Source: an uncultured Bacilli bacterium
GTDB lineage: Bacteria > Bacillota_I > Bacilli_A > RF39 > UBA660
NCBI GenBank assembly: GCA_910587325.1
Contig: CAJUKB010000001.1
Location: 37,637-101,636, forward strand
Direction of reading: 5' to 3'
Length of the DNA: 64,000 nucleotides
Made by a program: the position numbers and the translations under genes. Below are positions 53,704 to 62,273 of the stretch, piece by piece (the first letter of the stretch is position 1; every line of letters begins with the position of its first letter). Below the pieces are notes generated by a model. It ran no database searches. It saw only the letters and a program-made list of their open reading frames with translations, and had not been told where the DNA came from.

Positions 53704-53749
53704 AACTTACCGAAATAATAAGTTAATAAGTAAATAACTTACCGAATAA
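53704..53749. promoter_or_regulatory. Second operator copy after the Cro-like gene
   Basis: 53704-53724 repeats exactly the 21 bp of 53457-53477 (AACTTACCGAAATAATAAGTT is one base over 20, so its ends are AACTTACCG and AATAAGTT). A half site AACTTACCGAATAA begins at 53736. They sit between the Cro-like gene and the next gene and could bind the same regulator. Confidence 0.7.
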
Positions 53750-53768
53750 ATTTAACTAGGAGGTGCCT

Positions 53769-53990
53769 ATGAAAAAGGAAAACGAAAAACCAGAAATAAA
53801 ACCTAAAGTAACAATCGTTTTAGATTGTGTTCCCACTAATATTGAGGAACGCAAGAACAATATACGCAAGTTCTATGATGTATGTAACGAAGTAATAGAC
53901 GATCCTAGCTGCTTTTATACAGAGCAGGAAATCGAAGAATTGAAAAACAATCCTAAGAAACAAAAGGAATTGAATATAAAGTTTATCTAA
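53769..53990 (+). CDS. Small phage protein of unknown function
   Basis: About 73 residues, charged and without a membrane segment (KPKVTIVLDCVPTNIEERKN). ATG 53769 has AGGAGGTG at good distance. First gene after the second operator. Confidence 0.7.
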   Translation: MKKENEKPEIKPKVTIVLDCVPTNIEERKNNIRKFYDVCNEVIDDPSCFYTEQEIEELKNNPKKQKELNIKFI

Positions 53991-54010
53991 AAATATGGAG
54001 GGAAATAAAT

Positions 54011-54259
54011 ATGGAAACTAAAATCAAAGAAATATTAAAAAAATACAATTACACTTATCAAGGATTTTATAACTTGATAGTACAAAAACACGGAGAGAGC
54101 TATATCATTGTCGACGAGTTTGAGGAGTTTTACTACGGAAGCCAAGACTTTGATAATTTACTAGAGGATCTAACATCAGACTTAAAAAAACTTTTTGAAA
54201 ATGATTCTCTTTACTTAGAGTGCGAATGTCCCGGACGTTGGGAAATTGCTTTTATGTAA
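54011..54259 (+). CDS. Small phage protein of unknown function
   Basis: 82 residues, acidic, with ILKKYNYTYQGFYNLIVQKH and ending CECPGRWEIAFM. Ribosome site GGAGGG. Between this gene and the next lies GGAGG-ATG-TGA (54281-54290), a start codon followed at once by a stop, a possible minimal translation signal or a decayed gene start. Confidence 0.68.
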   Translation: METKIKEILKKYNYTYQGFYNLIVQKHGESYIIVDEFEEFYYGSQDFDNLLEDLTSDLKKLFENDSLYLECECPGRWEIAFM

Positions 54260-54330
54260 TAAGGATTATTAAAGGAGGTGGTCTTATGTGAAGATTAAAG
54301 TTTTAAGAAGCTAAAAAAGGAGGTGGAAAA

Positions 54331-54576
54331 ATGAGAGCTTTAAAAAGGATTAAGTGGTTAAATGTATTGGAAATTGTAGGATTTATCGGTTGTTTAGCCT
54401 TAATAGTTCACGATTTATTTATGGTTACGATTTATAGTTGGATTACTTCTAATATGGTTGGTTGGACTTGGTTCGGATTCGTTACGTTTGTTGTAGCAAT
54501 CATGATAGCAAGTATAACATTCGACGATTTAGAGGAACAATGGAACGCAATCGAAACAAAAAAAGAGAGAGCCTAG
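54331..54576 (+). CDS. Small phage membrane protein
   Basis: 81 residues with two membrane helices (VLEIVGFIGCLALIVHDLFM; WFGFVTFVVAIMIASITF) and a charged C-terminus. AGGAGGTGG lies seven bases before the ATG. Function unknown; it is in the early region, so not a clear holin. Confidence 0.75.
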   Translation: MRALKRIKWLNVLEIVGFIGCLALIVHDLFMVTIYSWITSNMVGWTWFGFVTFVVAIMIASITFDDLEEQWNAIETKKERA

Positions 54577-54651
54577 GCAAGACCTCTCAATGGAATATTT
54601 TGTTAAATATTCACTCCACTATTATAGCAAAAAGTGGAGTTCTAGTCAAAG

Positions 54652-55368
54652 GTGGTGGTAAGTATCAATGGAAATTGGATTAAGCTCTTTACTAAGTTTA
54701 CAACTTGGGAATGGTATAAAGATCAGAATACGAAATCATTGTTTATACACTGCCTACTAAAAGCTAATTGGAAAGAAGCAAAGTTCATGGGAGAGATAAT
54801 CCCTAGAGGTAGTTTTGTAACTTCTTTAGATTCACTAGCTAAAGAACTAGGTTTGTCAGTCCAAGAGATTCGGACAGCACTAAAACACCTAATTTCAACA
54901 GGCGAATTAACAAGCAAAAGTACTAATAAATACCGCATAATTACTGTGGTAAATTACGAAATGTATCAGCAAGTTAACAAGCAACCTAACAGTCCATTAA
55001 CAGGCAATCAACAAGCAACTAACAATCAACTAACAACAATAGAAGAATATATAGAATATAAGACTAATACAGAATATAAGAATAATAGTGTGTGTAATAA
55101 TACGCCCGAGGAAAACTTTTCTTGTCATTTAGGCTGTATCTATAAAACTCTTGATTGTAAAAATTGCATGAAGAAATGGAAATGTCCTTTACCAGACGAG
55201 CCTACCTTTAAAGGACTCCATGGTAAGACATTTTACGAATATGTTGCGGAGATTGAACTTAGGAAGTTAGAAGTTGCTAGAGAACTAGAAGCTATGGAAG
55301 CTATGCGAGGCGACTCTCCTCCAGAACTTACCGATTATGATTGGCTTAACGATAAGGGGGACGAATAA
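54652..55368 (+). CDS. Phage replication protein with N-terminal winged helix
   Basis: 238 residues. The N-terminus (NWIKLFTKFTTWEWYKDQNT, then LFIHCLLKANWKEAKF) is the DnaD-like/phage replisome organiser winged helix; a second helix-turn-helix reads LDSLAKELGLSVQEIRTALK. A Gln/Asn-rich linker and a Cys-rich part (CHLGCIYKTLDCKNCMKKWK, possible zinc site) follow. It probably recognises the phage origin and loads the host helicase. GTG start at 54652. It overlaps the next gene by one base. Confidence 0.8.
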   Translation: MVVSINGNWIKLFTKFTTWEWYKDQNTKSLFIHCLLKANWKEAKFMGEIIPRGSFVTSLDSLAKELGLSVQEIRTALKHLISTGELTSKSTNKYRIITVVNYEMYQQVNKQPNSPLTGNQQATNNQLTTIEEYIEYKTNTEYKNNSVCNNTPEENFSCHLGCIYKTLDCKNCMKKWKCPLPDEPTFKGLHGKTFYEYVAEIELRKLEVARELEAMEAMRGDSPPELTDYDWLNDKGDE

Positions 55369-56015
55369 TGAATCGAGAACAATGGCTAGAGGAACGTAAA
55401 AAAGGTATTGGCGGCTCTGATGTTGCTTGTATCTTAGGTATGAGTCCTTATAAAACTAACGTGGCATTATGGGAAGAAAAAGTCGGTATAAAAGAACCAG
55501 AAGACATCTCCCAGAAAGAATACGTTAAAAACGGTACTGACAGCGAGGATCCGTTAAGAAAATTATTCGCTGTGGATTATAAGCAATATGAAGTTTTACA
55601 CGAAGAAAACGAAATAATCCATAACAAAGAATACCCATTCATACAAGTTAGCCCAGATAGTAGGCTTGTAGAAAAGTCCACAGGACGTAAGGGATTCTTA
55701 GAAATCAAACGTTGTGAAATTATGAATCACAAAATGTATGAAAAGTGGAAAGACGGCAATATTCCACAAAACTACTATCTACAAACGTTACAGTACTTCT
55801 TAGCTGACGAAGATATGGACTTTGGTTATTTAAGAGCCTATCTTATCAGACACTTAGCTGACGGTACTGTTATTCGAGAAGTCAGAGACTATGTAATTGC
55901 TAATAGTCGGACAGAAGTCCAAGACGATCTCGATTATTTAAAACCAAAAGAAATAGAGTTCTGGCAATACGTCGAAACAAAGACTAAGCCACCACTACTA
56001 TTACCACAGATTTAG
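55368..56015 (+). CDS. YqaJ-type exonuclease
   Basis: 215 residues of the lambda-exonuclease/YqaJ family: the N-terminal WLEERKKGIGGSDVACILGM-type motif with GSD, then PDSRLVE and EIKRC carry the metal-binding Asp, Glu and Lys of the PD-(D/E)xK site. It digests one strand of linear double-stranded DNA to produce the substrate for RecT, encoded two genes later. Together they form the phage recombination module. Confidence 0.92.
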   Translation: MNREQWLEERKKGIGGSDVACILGMSPYKTNVALWEEKVGIKEPEDISQKEYVKNGTDSEDPLRKLFAVDYKQYEVLHEENEIIHNKEYPFIQVSPDSRLVEKSTGRKGFLEIKRCEIMNHKMYEKWKDGNIPQNYYLQTLQYFLADEDMDFGYLRAYLIRHLADGTVIREVRDYVIANSRTEVQDDLDYLKPKEIEFWQYVETKTKPPLLLPQI

Positions 56016-56028
56016 AGGAGGAAATAAT

Positions 56029-56922
56029 ATGGAAAAAAATCTGGAAACAGTAGAACAACCACAAGTTGTTAATAGTTTAAGACTTGTTATCAGTCCGTTA
56101 CAAAAAATGGAAGCTATCAAGTTCAATTATGAAGAATTAAAAGGAGGACTTACAGCAAGTTTAGAGAAGTATCAGAACCTTGTCTATACACCAGAGAATA
56201 TCAAAGAAGCTAAAGACGACCGTGCTACTCTTAATGCACTAAAGAAATCCTTAAATGACGAAAAAATTAAAATCAAAAAGGAGTTTGAAGTTCCTTACAA
56301 GGACTTTGAAGAAAAAATCAAGGAACTTATGGAACTTGTAGATAAACCTGCGAGTGAGATTGATAAACAGGTTAAAGCCTTTGAGGAACAAGAGAAAGCT
56401 AAAAAGCGTGAAATAATCAATACTATCTATTCTGAGAATATTGGTTCATACGCAGAACTTATCTCTTTAGAGAAATTATATGATCCACGTTGGGAAAATA
56501 AAACCTATAAAGAGACAGATATTAAAAAAGAGATTCAAGATGTTGTTAAAAAAGCTGATAGCGACATCAAAATTATTGAGGATCTAAAGTCTGAATTTGA
56601 GTTTCAAATTAAAGATACATACTTTAAGACTCTTGATTTAGGACAAGCTCTTGTCGAGAATCAAAGACTAGAAAAACAAAAAGAACTACTTGCTAAACCA
56701 CAAACAACCGAAGTAAAAGTTGATCCAGTTAATAGTATTCATGACGACGACGCTGTGGACGCTATGAAGTATGCGGTTGGTGTAGATACTTCTAACGAAG
56801 AATCTAAGCAAGAAGAACAAGAAATGTGTTCCGTAGTATTTAGAGTAAATTGTACTCCAGAACAATTAAAAGCTCTGGGAGAATATATGAGAGCTAACGG
56901 AATTGAATATGGGAGGGCTTAG
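56029..56922 (+). CDS. Phage DUF1351-type protein
   Basis: 297 residues, mostly long helices (DRATLNALKKSLNDEKIKIK and FEEQEKAKKREIINTIYSEN), an acidic segment and a small ferredoxin-like C-terminal domain (VVFRVNCTPEQLKALGEYMR). The DUF1351 family is found beside YqaJ and RecT in many Firmicutes phages, as here. It likely supports recombination, but no activity is known. It ends three bases before recT. Confidence 0.82.
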   Translation: MEKNLETVEQPQVVNSLRLVISPLQKMEAIKFNYEELKGGLTASLEKYQNLVYTPENIKEAKDDRATLNALKKSLNDEKIKIKKEFEVPYKDFEEKIKELMELVDKPASEIDKQVKAFEEQEKAKKREIINTIYSENIGSYAELISLEKLYDPRWENKTYKETDIKKEIQDVVKKADSDIKIIEDLKSEFEFQIKDTYFKTLDLGQALVENQRLEKQKELLAKPQTTEVKVDPVNSIHDDDAVDAMKYAVGVDTSNEESKQEEQEMCSVVFRVNCTPEQLKALGEYMRANGIEYGRA

Positions 56923-56924
56923 TT

Positions 56925-57821
56925 ATGGCAGTAAGTAATAAACTAGCCCCTGTTGCTCCTACTAAACCAGCAGCTCCAAAACAGACCTTTACTGACTACA
57001 TTACACAGGAAAAAATTAAAACTAAAATCAAAGACATGGTTGGGGGTAAAAACAGTCAGAGATTTATAACAGCTATTGTAAGTGCTGTATCTAGTAATGG
57101 AGATCTAGCAACTTGTACTTTCGGGACTATAATTGCTGGAGCCCTACTTGGAGAAAGTTTACAGCTCTCTCCCTCTCCACAACTAGGACATTACTACTTA
57201 GTTCCGTATAACATCAAAAAGAAAGACGCTAACGGGAATGAGTATTGGGAAAAAGTTGCTCAGTTCCAACTAGGTTATAAAGGCTATATTCAATTAGCTG
57301 TTAGAAGTAATTTCTATCGTGATATAGACGTTTTAGAGATTAAAGAGGGAGAATACCTTGGACGAGACCAAAATACTGGGAAACACTGTTTTAAGTTTAT
57401 TAGCGATTGTGAAGAACGCAAAAATAAAAGTACGATTGGTTATTTGGCATACTTTGAATATCTAAACGGATTTACTAAACATATCTACTGGACTAAAAAA
57501 GATATGGAAGATCATGCAATAACTTATTCTAAGGCTTATAGAGGCGATAAGGAAAAAGGTACATCTTACTCTTTCTGGACTACCAAGTTTGACGATATGG
57601 CATTTAAGACCATGATAAGACAGTTAATATCTCGTTGGGGAATTATGTCTATCGAATTACAAACAGCTATTGAACGTGATATGGCAGTTATTGAGGAGAA
57701 CGAAAGCTACGAATATGTAGATAACGACGAACCAGTAATTCCTATCGCTCCAGCTGTCGAAAAACCAGTACAAGAAAAAGATCCAGCTGACAACGCTGTG
57801 GATCAATTCTTTAACCAATAG
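56925..57821 (+). CDS. recT: RecT single-strand annealing protein
   Basis: 298 residues. The family blocks are present: SAVSSNGDLATCTFGTIIAG, LGHYYLVPY, FQLGYKGYIQLAVRSNFYRD, and KFDDMAFKTMIRQLISRWGI. RecT coats single-stranded DNA and anneals complementary strands; with the YqaJ exonuclease it performs recombination needed for phage DNA replication or repair. The acidic C-terminal tail (AVDQFFNQ at the end) is usual. Confidence 0.95.
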   Translation: MAVSNKLAPVAPTKPAAPKQTFTDYITQEKIKTKIKDMVGGKNSQRFITAIVSAVSSNGDLATCTFGTIIAGALLGESLQLSPSPQLGHYYLVPYNIKKKDANGNEYWEKVAQFQLGYKGYIQLAVRSNFYRDIDVLEIKEGEYLGRDQNTGKHCFKFISDCEERKNKSTIGYLAYFEYLNGFTKHIYWTKKDMEDHAITYSKAYRGDKEKGTSYSFWTTKFDDMAFKTMIRQLISRWGIMSIELQTAIERDMAVIEENESYEYVDNDEPVIPIAPAVEKPVQEKDPADNAVDQFFNQ

Positions 57822-57832
57822 GAGGAAATATT

Positions 57833-58285
57833 ATGAATCGAGTTGAATTAGTTGGACGTTTAACTAGGGATCCTGTTTTAAGGTACACCCCTAGTAATCG
57901 ACCAGTTGCACAATTTACCCTAGCAGTAAATAGACGCTACGCAAAAGAAACAGACGAAATAAAAGCTGACTTCTTTACTATCATAGCATGGGGAAAACAA
58001 GGAGAAAATTGTAAAACCTATCTATTTCAAGGAAGCCAAGCTGGAGTTACAGGAGAATTAAGGAATCGAAGTTATACAGATAGAGACGGTAATACACGAT
58101 ATATTACAGAAATTTTGGCAGATAACGTCGAGTTCTTGTCTTCTAAAAAGCCAGAAAACACTACTCCAAGTAACGAATCTATACCATCACAAGTGGAAGA
58201 ACCTACACCTTACTCTTTCCAAGGAGAACAAAGTTCGCTATATGACGAAGAATATACACTTAGCGACGACGATTTACCGTTCTAA
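57833..58285 (+). CDS. ssb: Phage single-stranded DNA-binding protein
   Basis: 150 residues: OB fold (NRVELVGRLTRDPVLRYTPS, FFTIIAWGKQGENCKTYL, GVTGELRNRSY) and a Pro/Ser-rich linker ending in the conserved tip SDDDLPF. The tip, absent from the chromosomal SSB at 46239, recruits host replication proteins. It follows recT directly and belongs to the recombination module. Confidence 0.95.
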   Translation: MNRVELVGRLTRDPVLRYTPSNRPVAQFTLAVNRRYAKETDEIKADFFTIIAWGKQGENCKTYLFQGSQAGVTGELRNRSYTDRDGNTRYITEILADNVEFLSSKKPENTTPSNESIPSQVEEPTPYSFQGEQSSLYDEEYTLSDDDLPF

Positions 58286-58629
58286 TGGTTAAGAGCGATT
58301 TTGAAAATTACGCAGAGATAAAAGAAGACTGCGAGTTATACAGAGATTTAGCTAGAAGATATTTAGCTTTAGACTTAGCAGATCCTAACTTATGTTTTGA
58401 TGTTAAGAAAGAAGCATGGGCTCTGGCACAACGTTGGAGCGATATAGCTAGTATGGCTAGTAAAATAGCACGACTACACGACGCTTCTAAGACAGATTTT
58501 AGAGATTGGGCTTATCAGAGATATAGACAGCTCCAATATATGCACGAAGACGCTCGTATGATGTGGAATCGAGCTGAGGAAGAATTGAAGTTTATTACTC
58601 GATTCGAGAAGTACGGAGTTGTAAGTTGA
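58285..58629 (+). CDS. Phage protein of unknown function
   Basis: 114 residues, helical and rich in Arg, Tyr and Ala (YAEIKEDCELYRDLARRYLA; AWALAQRWSDIASMASKIAR). Starts with ATG one base before the end of ssb and overlaps the HNH gene, so it is translated in chain. Unrecognised. Confidence 0.7.
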   Translation: MVKSDFENYAEIKEDCELYRDLARRYLALDLADPNLCFDVKKEAWALAQRWSDIASMASKIARLHDASKTDFRDWAYQRYRQLQYMHEDARMMWNRAEEELKFITRFEKYGVVS

Positions 58630-58982
58630 TTCATACTAGAAAATTAAAGTCTAAACGAGCTAAAGCTACTGATATAACTAAACAAGTAAAACTCGAAGTA
58701 TGGGAACGCGATAAGGGGCGTTGCGTATATTGTGGAAACACTTACAACGTAATGCCTAACGCTCACGTTGTACCTCGAAGTAAAGGCGGTATGGGAATAG
58801 TTACTAATGTAGTTACATTATGCACGAATCTTACAGACAATAAGTGCCACCACTACTACGATAACGGAACTAAAGAACAACGAGAAAAAATTGACGCCAA
58901 AATCGTTGCGTATATGAAACGGCACTATGGCGAGGACTGGTGCAAAGAAGATCAGATTTATAAAAAATATGGAGGTAAATAA
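58626..58982 (+). CDS. HNH endonuclease
   Basis: 118 residues from a TTG start (overlap TTGA). VWERDKGRCVYCGNTYNVMP, then AHVVPRSKGGMGIVTNVVTL and CHHYYDNG form the HNH fold: two Cys pairs (CVYC; C and C further on) bind zinc, and AHVVPRSKGG holds the catalytic His. HNH proteins of this kind near the right of phage genomes act with terminase in cutting DNA; the terminase is expected a few kb to the right. Confidence 0.9.
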   Translation: MIHTRKLKSKRAKATDITKQVKLEVWERDKGRCVYCGNTYNVMPNAHVVPRSKGGMGIVTNVVTLCTNLTDNKCHHYYDNGTKEQREKIDAKIVAYMKRHYGEDWCKEDQIYKKYGGK

Positions 58983-58983
58983 T

Positions 58984-59361
58984 ATGGAAAAAGTACACTA
59001 TCTAAGTGTTGAGATAAGATCCAACGGAGAAAATGAGATATACTCATGGGATTATGACTTAATGTTAAAAACAGACAATTATCTTTGTATCAAAAAAGAC
59101 GAAAATCTAAGACTTTTAAAGAGAGAAAAAGATAAAAACGATATTGAAAGTTGTATCGAAGATATATGCGTATGGTTTCAAGATTGGAAGTTTGTTGATT
59201 ATAAAGCAGTTCATTGTAGCCTTTATACAACTGAGGATCCGATTATAGCACTCGGAAAAATGAAAAAGAAAATAGTCAGATTTATTAAAAAAGAATATTC
59301 TTGGCTATTCGAGGGGGATTTAGAAAAACGTTTGGAATCCATAAGGATTGATAAAGAATGA
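58984..59361 (+). CDS. Phage protein of unknown function
   Basis: About 125 residues from ATG 58984 (GGAGG upstream), mixed alpha/beta with many charged residues (LRLLKREKDKNDIESCIEDI; VWFQDWKFVDYKAVHCSLYT). Overlaps the next gene by four bases. Unrecognised. Confidence 0.68.
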   Translation: MEKVHYLSVEIRSNGENEIYSWDYDLMLKTDNYLCIKKDENLRLLKREKDKNDIESCIEDICVWFQDWKFVDYKAVHCSLYTTEDPIIALGKMKKKIVRFIKKEYSWLFEGDLEKRLESIRIDKE

Positions 59362-59660
59362 ATCCAGAATCAATAGACAGAATGACTGAGGCTTTTAGGA
59401 AGTTCGGAGAAGCTATGGGAGATGTTGCTCGATCAATCGTCGAAGTGTTTGGCGAGGTATTTAATAACGCATGGTTACAGATAAAAGAGATAACTAAAGG
59501 CTTAGATAAAAATATATCAAGAAAGCGATTCGTTAAACTCTTAATGAGTCAAGGAATCCAAAGAAACGAAGCTAATAAAATAGCGTGGAAAGTACACGCT
59601 GAAAAAGGAAAATATACTTTACTAGATTATGCACTAACGATTAAAAATAAGGAGGAATAA
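59358..59660 (+). CDS. Phage protein of unknown function
   Basis: 100 residues, helical. The second half (RKRFVKLLMSQGIQRNEANK, IAWKVHAEKGKYTLLDYAL) is a small helical motif recurrent in Firmicutes phage early genes; I cannot name its role. ATGA overlap with the preceding gene. Confidence 0.68.
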   Translation: MNPESIDRMTEAFRKFGEAMGDVARSIVEVFGEVFNNAWLQIKEITKGLDKNISRKRFVKLLMSQGIQRNEANKIAWKVHAEKGKYTLLDYALTIKNKEE

Positions 59661-59662
59661 TT

Positions 59663-59881
59663 ATGTTAGAAGAAATAGTTAAAGAACAAAGGGAGTTACA
59701 GGTTGATTCAATAGGACGTTTATTGGAATTGGGAGGATTTTTAACCAATGCTAAACCCGAACCAGTCGAAAGAGTTGAGGAAAGCTGTTTTATCGATATA
59801 GCAAAAAATAGCTTAGAACAATCAAGATTGATTCACGATTTAATAATTAACATATCAGAAGTGATTAAAGGAGGAAGATAA
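59663..59881 (+). CDS. Small phage protein
   Basis: 72 residues, helical, acidic (IVKEQRELQVDSIGRLLELG). GGAGG lies eight bases upstream of ATG 59663. Unrecognised. Confidence 0.62.
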   Translation: MLEEIVKEQRELQVDSIGRLLELGGFLTNAKPEPVERVEESCFIDIAKNSLEQSRLIHDLIINISEVIKGGR

Positions 59882-59882
59882 T

Positions 59883-60062
59883 ATGTCCTCTATTGCTAGA
59901 AAAATAAAAAGGAATCAAGAACGAGACACTATGCTAAAACAATATGGTAAGAAGCCTAAGAAAAAGTGTCCTAACTGTGGAAAACTTACTCTATTCTGTT
60001 ATAAGAATAAGCATGGTAAAGAAATTATCTGCGTTCAATGTGGGGAGGTAGTTAACAAATGA
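59883..60062 (+). CDS. Small zinc-ribbon phage protein
   Basis: 59 residues: a basic N-terminus (SSIARKIKRNQERD), then CPNCGKLTLFCYKNKHGKEI and ICVQCGEVV, two CxxC knuckles forming a zinc ribbon. It has GGAGG upstream and ends with an ATGA overlap onto the next gene. Such proteins often bind DNA or RNA polymerase. Function unknown. Confidence 0.75.
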   Translation: MSSIARKIKRNQERDTMLKQYGKKPKKKCPNCGKLTLFCYKNKHGKEIICVQCGEVVNK

Positions 60063-60334
60063 AATGGTTAAGTAACTTCCGAGAAAATATGCAGCTTAGA
60101 AAAGAGCGTAATACATTCGAGAATAAGTATCATACAGTACAAGATAAATACGTCGCTCTACTCGAGAGTAAGGTAGATCAGACAGAAGAATTACAAAAGT
60201 ATAAGGATCTGTGCATAGAACAAAAGAAACAGATCCGTGAACAGAAAAGTACTATTGCTGACTTAGAATTGAAAGTCGAAAAATTAGAATCAAAAGGAGG
60301 AAAACAAAATGGAAAGACTAAAGAAAATATTTAA
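60059..60334 (+). CDS. Phage coiled-coil protein
   Basis: 91 residues, almost wholly a coiled coil (NTFENKYHTVQDKYVALLES; EQKSTIADLELKVEKLESKG). It overlaps the next gene by 26 bases. Unrecognised; may pair with the membrane protein that follows. Confidence 0.7.
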   Translation: MKWLSNFRENMQLRKERNTFENKYHTVQDKYVALLESKVDQTEELQKYKDLCIEQKKQIREQKSTIADLELKVEKLESKGGKQNGKTKENI

Positions 60335-60605
60335 TCCTATCATAATTGTTATACAAAGTGAGTTATTTAAGTTTTTCCTTATTGCCGCCTCTTTGATAGT
60401 TGCTATTATTGCTGTTAGCTGGGGAGCTCTTATGACAGTTCTAACAGAAGATCTAAAAAATGTAGTTATAACTAAAGACCAAAAAATCGCCAATTTTAAA
60501 AGCAGTAACGAATACTTAAATAGTGAAAACGTTAGGCTAAGAATTATTAACGACGATTTATACAGAATCATAGAGGACAACCAAGATTGTGCCTGTCAAG
60601 ACTGA
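60309..60605 (+). CDS. Phage membrane/coiled-coil protein
   Basis: 98 residues: a membrane helix at ~18-45 (FFLIAASLIVAIIAVSWGAL) followed by a coiled coil (NSENVRLRIINDDLYRII) and a Cys-containing end (QDCACQD). The layout is like spanin or Rz inner-membrane subunits, but a Gram-positive host has no outer membrane, so some other envelope role is likely. GGAGG upstream. Confidence 0.72.
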   Translation: MERLKKIFNPIIIVIQSELFKFFLIAASLIVAIIAVSWGALMTVLTEDLKNVVITKDQKIANFKSSNEYLNSENVRLRIINDDLYRIIEDNQDCACQD

Positions 60606-61173
60606 AAAACAACTTAATATTTTTGGCGATTCAATAGATGTTAAAAAGATTTATGAAGAAGATAAGAAAACTAATAAAGATCATGTTGCTACTCCACGTT
60701 GGGTAGTAGAAAACATATACGACATTATTGATATAAAAAAATATAAGAATATATGGTTCCCTTTTAACAATTATGATTCACACTTTAAGCTAAAAGCTGA
60801 CGAATTGAATCTTAAATATAAAGCTACTCATATATTCGACGATTTAGGGAATGACTTTTTCACTACATTACCACCTAAAGACTGCGATTTACTTATTAGC
60901 AATCCACCATTTAGCCAACAGAACGATATTATAAAAAGAACGTTTGAATTGGTCGATATGAGACTGATTAAGTCATTCTGTTTACTTCTCCCTCTTTCCA
61001 CTTTAGAAACTCCAGCACGGGCTGAAATGTGGGAAAAGTATGTTGATAAATTATCTGTTCTTATCTTTAAAAAAAGAATCCAGTTTCTTGGTTGTACTAC
61101 CGGATTTAATAAGGCTTGTTGTTGGGTATGTTACAACATAGATTCACTAAAGGAGAAGTTGGTATGGATTTAA
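60589..61173 (+). CDS. Class I methyltransferase-like phage protein
   Basis: 194 residues from GTG 60589. The segment DCDLLISNPPFSQQNDIIKR holds the NPPF motif of amino-methylating DNA enzymes; FLGCTTGFNKACCWVCYNI near the end resembles phage N6-adenine methyltransferases. The SAM-binding glycine motif at the N-terminus is absent; instead FPFNNYDSHF takes the place of the usual F-P-F-(G/S/D). It may methylate phage DNA, or may be a non-enzymatic relative. Confidence 0.72.
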   Translation: MPVKTEKQLNIFGDSIDVKKIYEEDKKTNKDHVATPRWVVENIYDIIDIKKYKNIWFPFNNYDSHFKLKADELNLKYKATHIFDDLGNDFFTTLPPKDCDLLISNPPFSQQNDIIKRTFELVDMRLIKSFCLLLPLSTLETPARAEMWEKYVDKLSVLIFKKRIQFLGCTTGFNKACCWVCYNIDSLKEKLVWI

Positions 61174-61355
61174 AGAAAAAAGAGTATGCCCTTTATAAAG
61201 GCGAAAAATTAGTTATGATTGGTACTTTAGACGAGATTGCTAAAGCACAAGGCGTTAAAAGAAGAACGATATTGTTTTATCAAAGCCCAGCATATCTAAA
61301 AAGACACGAAAAATCTCATATAGGAAATTATAAAGTTTTAGTTAAATTAGATTAG
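61164..61355 (+). CDS. Small phage DNA-binding-like protein
   Basis: 63 residues. ATG 61164 has AAAGGAG nine bases upstream. EYALYKGEKLVMIGTLDEIA then KAQGVKRRTILFYQSPAYLK has the pattern of small phage proteins with a KRR-TILFY-SP motif, found in many Gram-positive phages. Function unknown. Confidence 0.75.
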   Translation: MDLKKKEYALYKGEKLVMIGTLDEIAKAQGVKRRTILFYQSPAYLKRHEKSHIGNYKVLVKLD

Positions 61356-61370
61356 ATTAGAGGAGGAAAT

Positions 61371-61679
61371 ATGAAACCAAGGAATTTTCAAGAAATAGCA
61401 GATAAGATAATTAAGATTATAGAAGAAGAATGTACTTTCAATGAGGAAAGAATTGCTAACATCATAGAACAGATAGAAAATGCCAAAAAAAGTAATTGTT
61501 ATAAAGCTCCAGAGCTTCAATACGAAAGCTGGGACGAATTATCTAGTATATTATCCAAAAACTTTGTTCCTAGTAATTCTAAGTGGGAAACAAAGTTAAT
61601 GATTGTATTCAATAATTTAAAAGGATCCATTGAAGACTATTGGGACGACGATAACAACGAGTTAAGGAGGTGCGAATAA
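61371..61679 (+). CDS. Phage protein of unknown function
   Basis: 102 residues, helical, acidic (DKIIKIIEEECTFNEERIAN; DYWDDDNNELRRCE at the end). GGAGG before ATG 61371; stops one base into the next gene's ATG. Confidence 0.65.
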   Translation: MKPRNFQEIADKIIKIIEEECTFNEERIANIIEQIENAKKSNCYKAPELQYESWDELSSILSKNFVPSNSKWETKLMIVFNNLKGSIEDYWDDDNNELRRCE

Positions 61680-61930
61680 TGGAGTTAATAAGAAAAGAAG
61701 ATCATAAGTTAATGATGTCAAATTATGTGGGGACTGGTACTGAGAAAGCAGAATCTGGAGAAGATCTTACTTATGAGTTTAGAACTACTATACACTACGC
61801 TCCTATAATTGAGTTTCCAAACGGAGATATTGTTGTTATGAATTGGGAAGATATTGTAAAAATAGCTAAAGATTATAAAGCAAAATGCGATAAGGAGATA
61901 TCAGACAATGAATCAATACAAGATAAATAA
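61679..61930 (+). CDS. Phage protein of unknown function
   Basis: 83 residues from ATG 61679 (AAGGAGGTG upstream inside the preceding gene). Beta-rich (DLTYEFRTTIHYAPIIEF; PNGDIVVMNWEDIVKIAK). Unrecognised; overlaps the next gene by 23 bases. Confidence 0.65.
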   Translation: MELIRKEDHKLMMSNYVGTGTEKAESGEDLTYEFRTTIHYAPIIEFPNGDIVVMNWEDIVKIAKDYKAKCDKEISDNESIQDK

Positions 61931-62273
61931 TTATAACGAGGTTATAAATGATATGGGAACTTATAGAGTAATAGCTGGTAATTTAAAACGAGGTTTTAGT
62001 ACTTTTATTGGTTGGACTGATAGTGATTCTACTCACTATGACATATTGTTTACTTATGGTTGTACTGGCGAGGGTTGCTACCAACGAGGGCTAAGAATTA
62101 CAGATCTATTCGTAAGCATTATGAGTATAGGAAGTTTTGGTTTTAAGGCAGATAGTCCTAAAGATGTCGCTTATATAGCTGAAAAATTATTCAATGATCG
62201 TATAGACGATAGTGTTGAGAGAGTTACACAACTTATAAATGGAATCATATACGCATTACAGGAACAAGAATGA
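61908..62273 (+). CDS. Phage protein of unknown function
   Basis: 121 residues. YRVIAGNLKRGFSTFIGWTD and YDILFTYGCTGEGCYQRGLR (a Cys-Thr-Gly-Glu-Gly-Cys pair) stand out, and the end is helical. AAGGAG upstream of ATG 61908. Unrecognised. ATGA overlap with the next gene. Confidence 0.68.
   Translation: MNQYKINNYNEVINDMGTYRVIAGNLKRGFSTFIGWTDSDSTHYDILFTYGCTGEGCYQRGLRITDLFVSIMSIGSFGFKADSPKDVAYIAEKLFNDRIDDSVERVTQLINGIIYALQEQE

Noticed and set aside
60290..60580. 96-residue minus-strand frame in the prophage
   Set aside because: Opposite to a tightly packed plus-strand operon and antisense to the membrane/coiled-coil gene.
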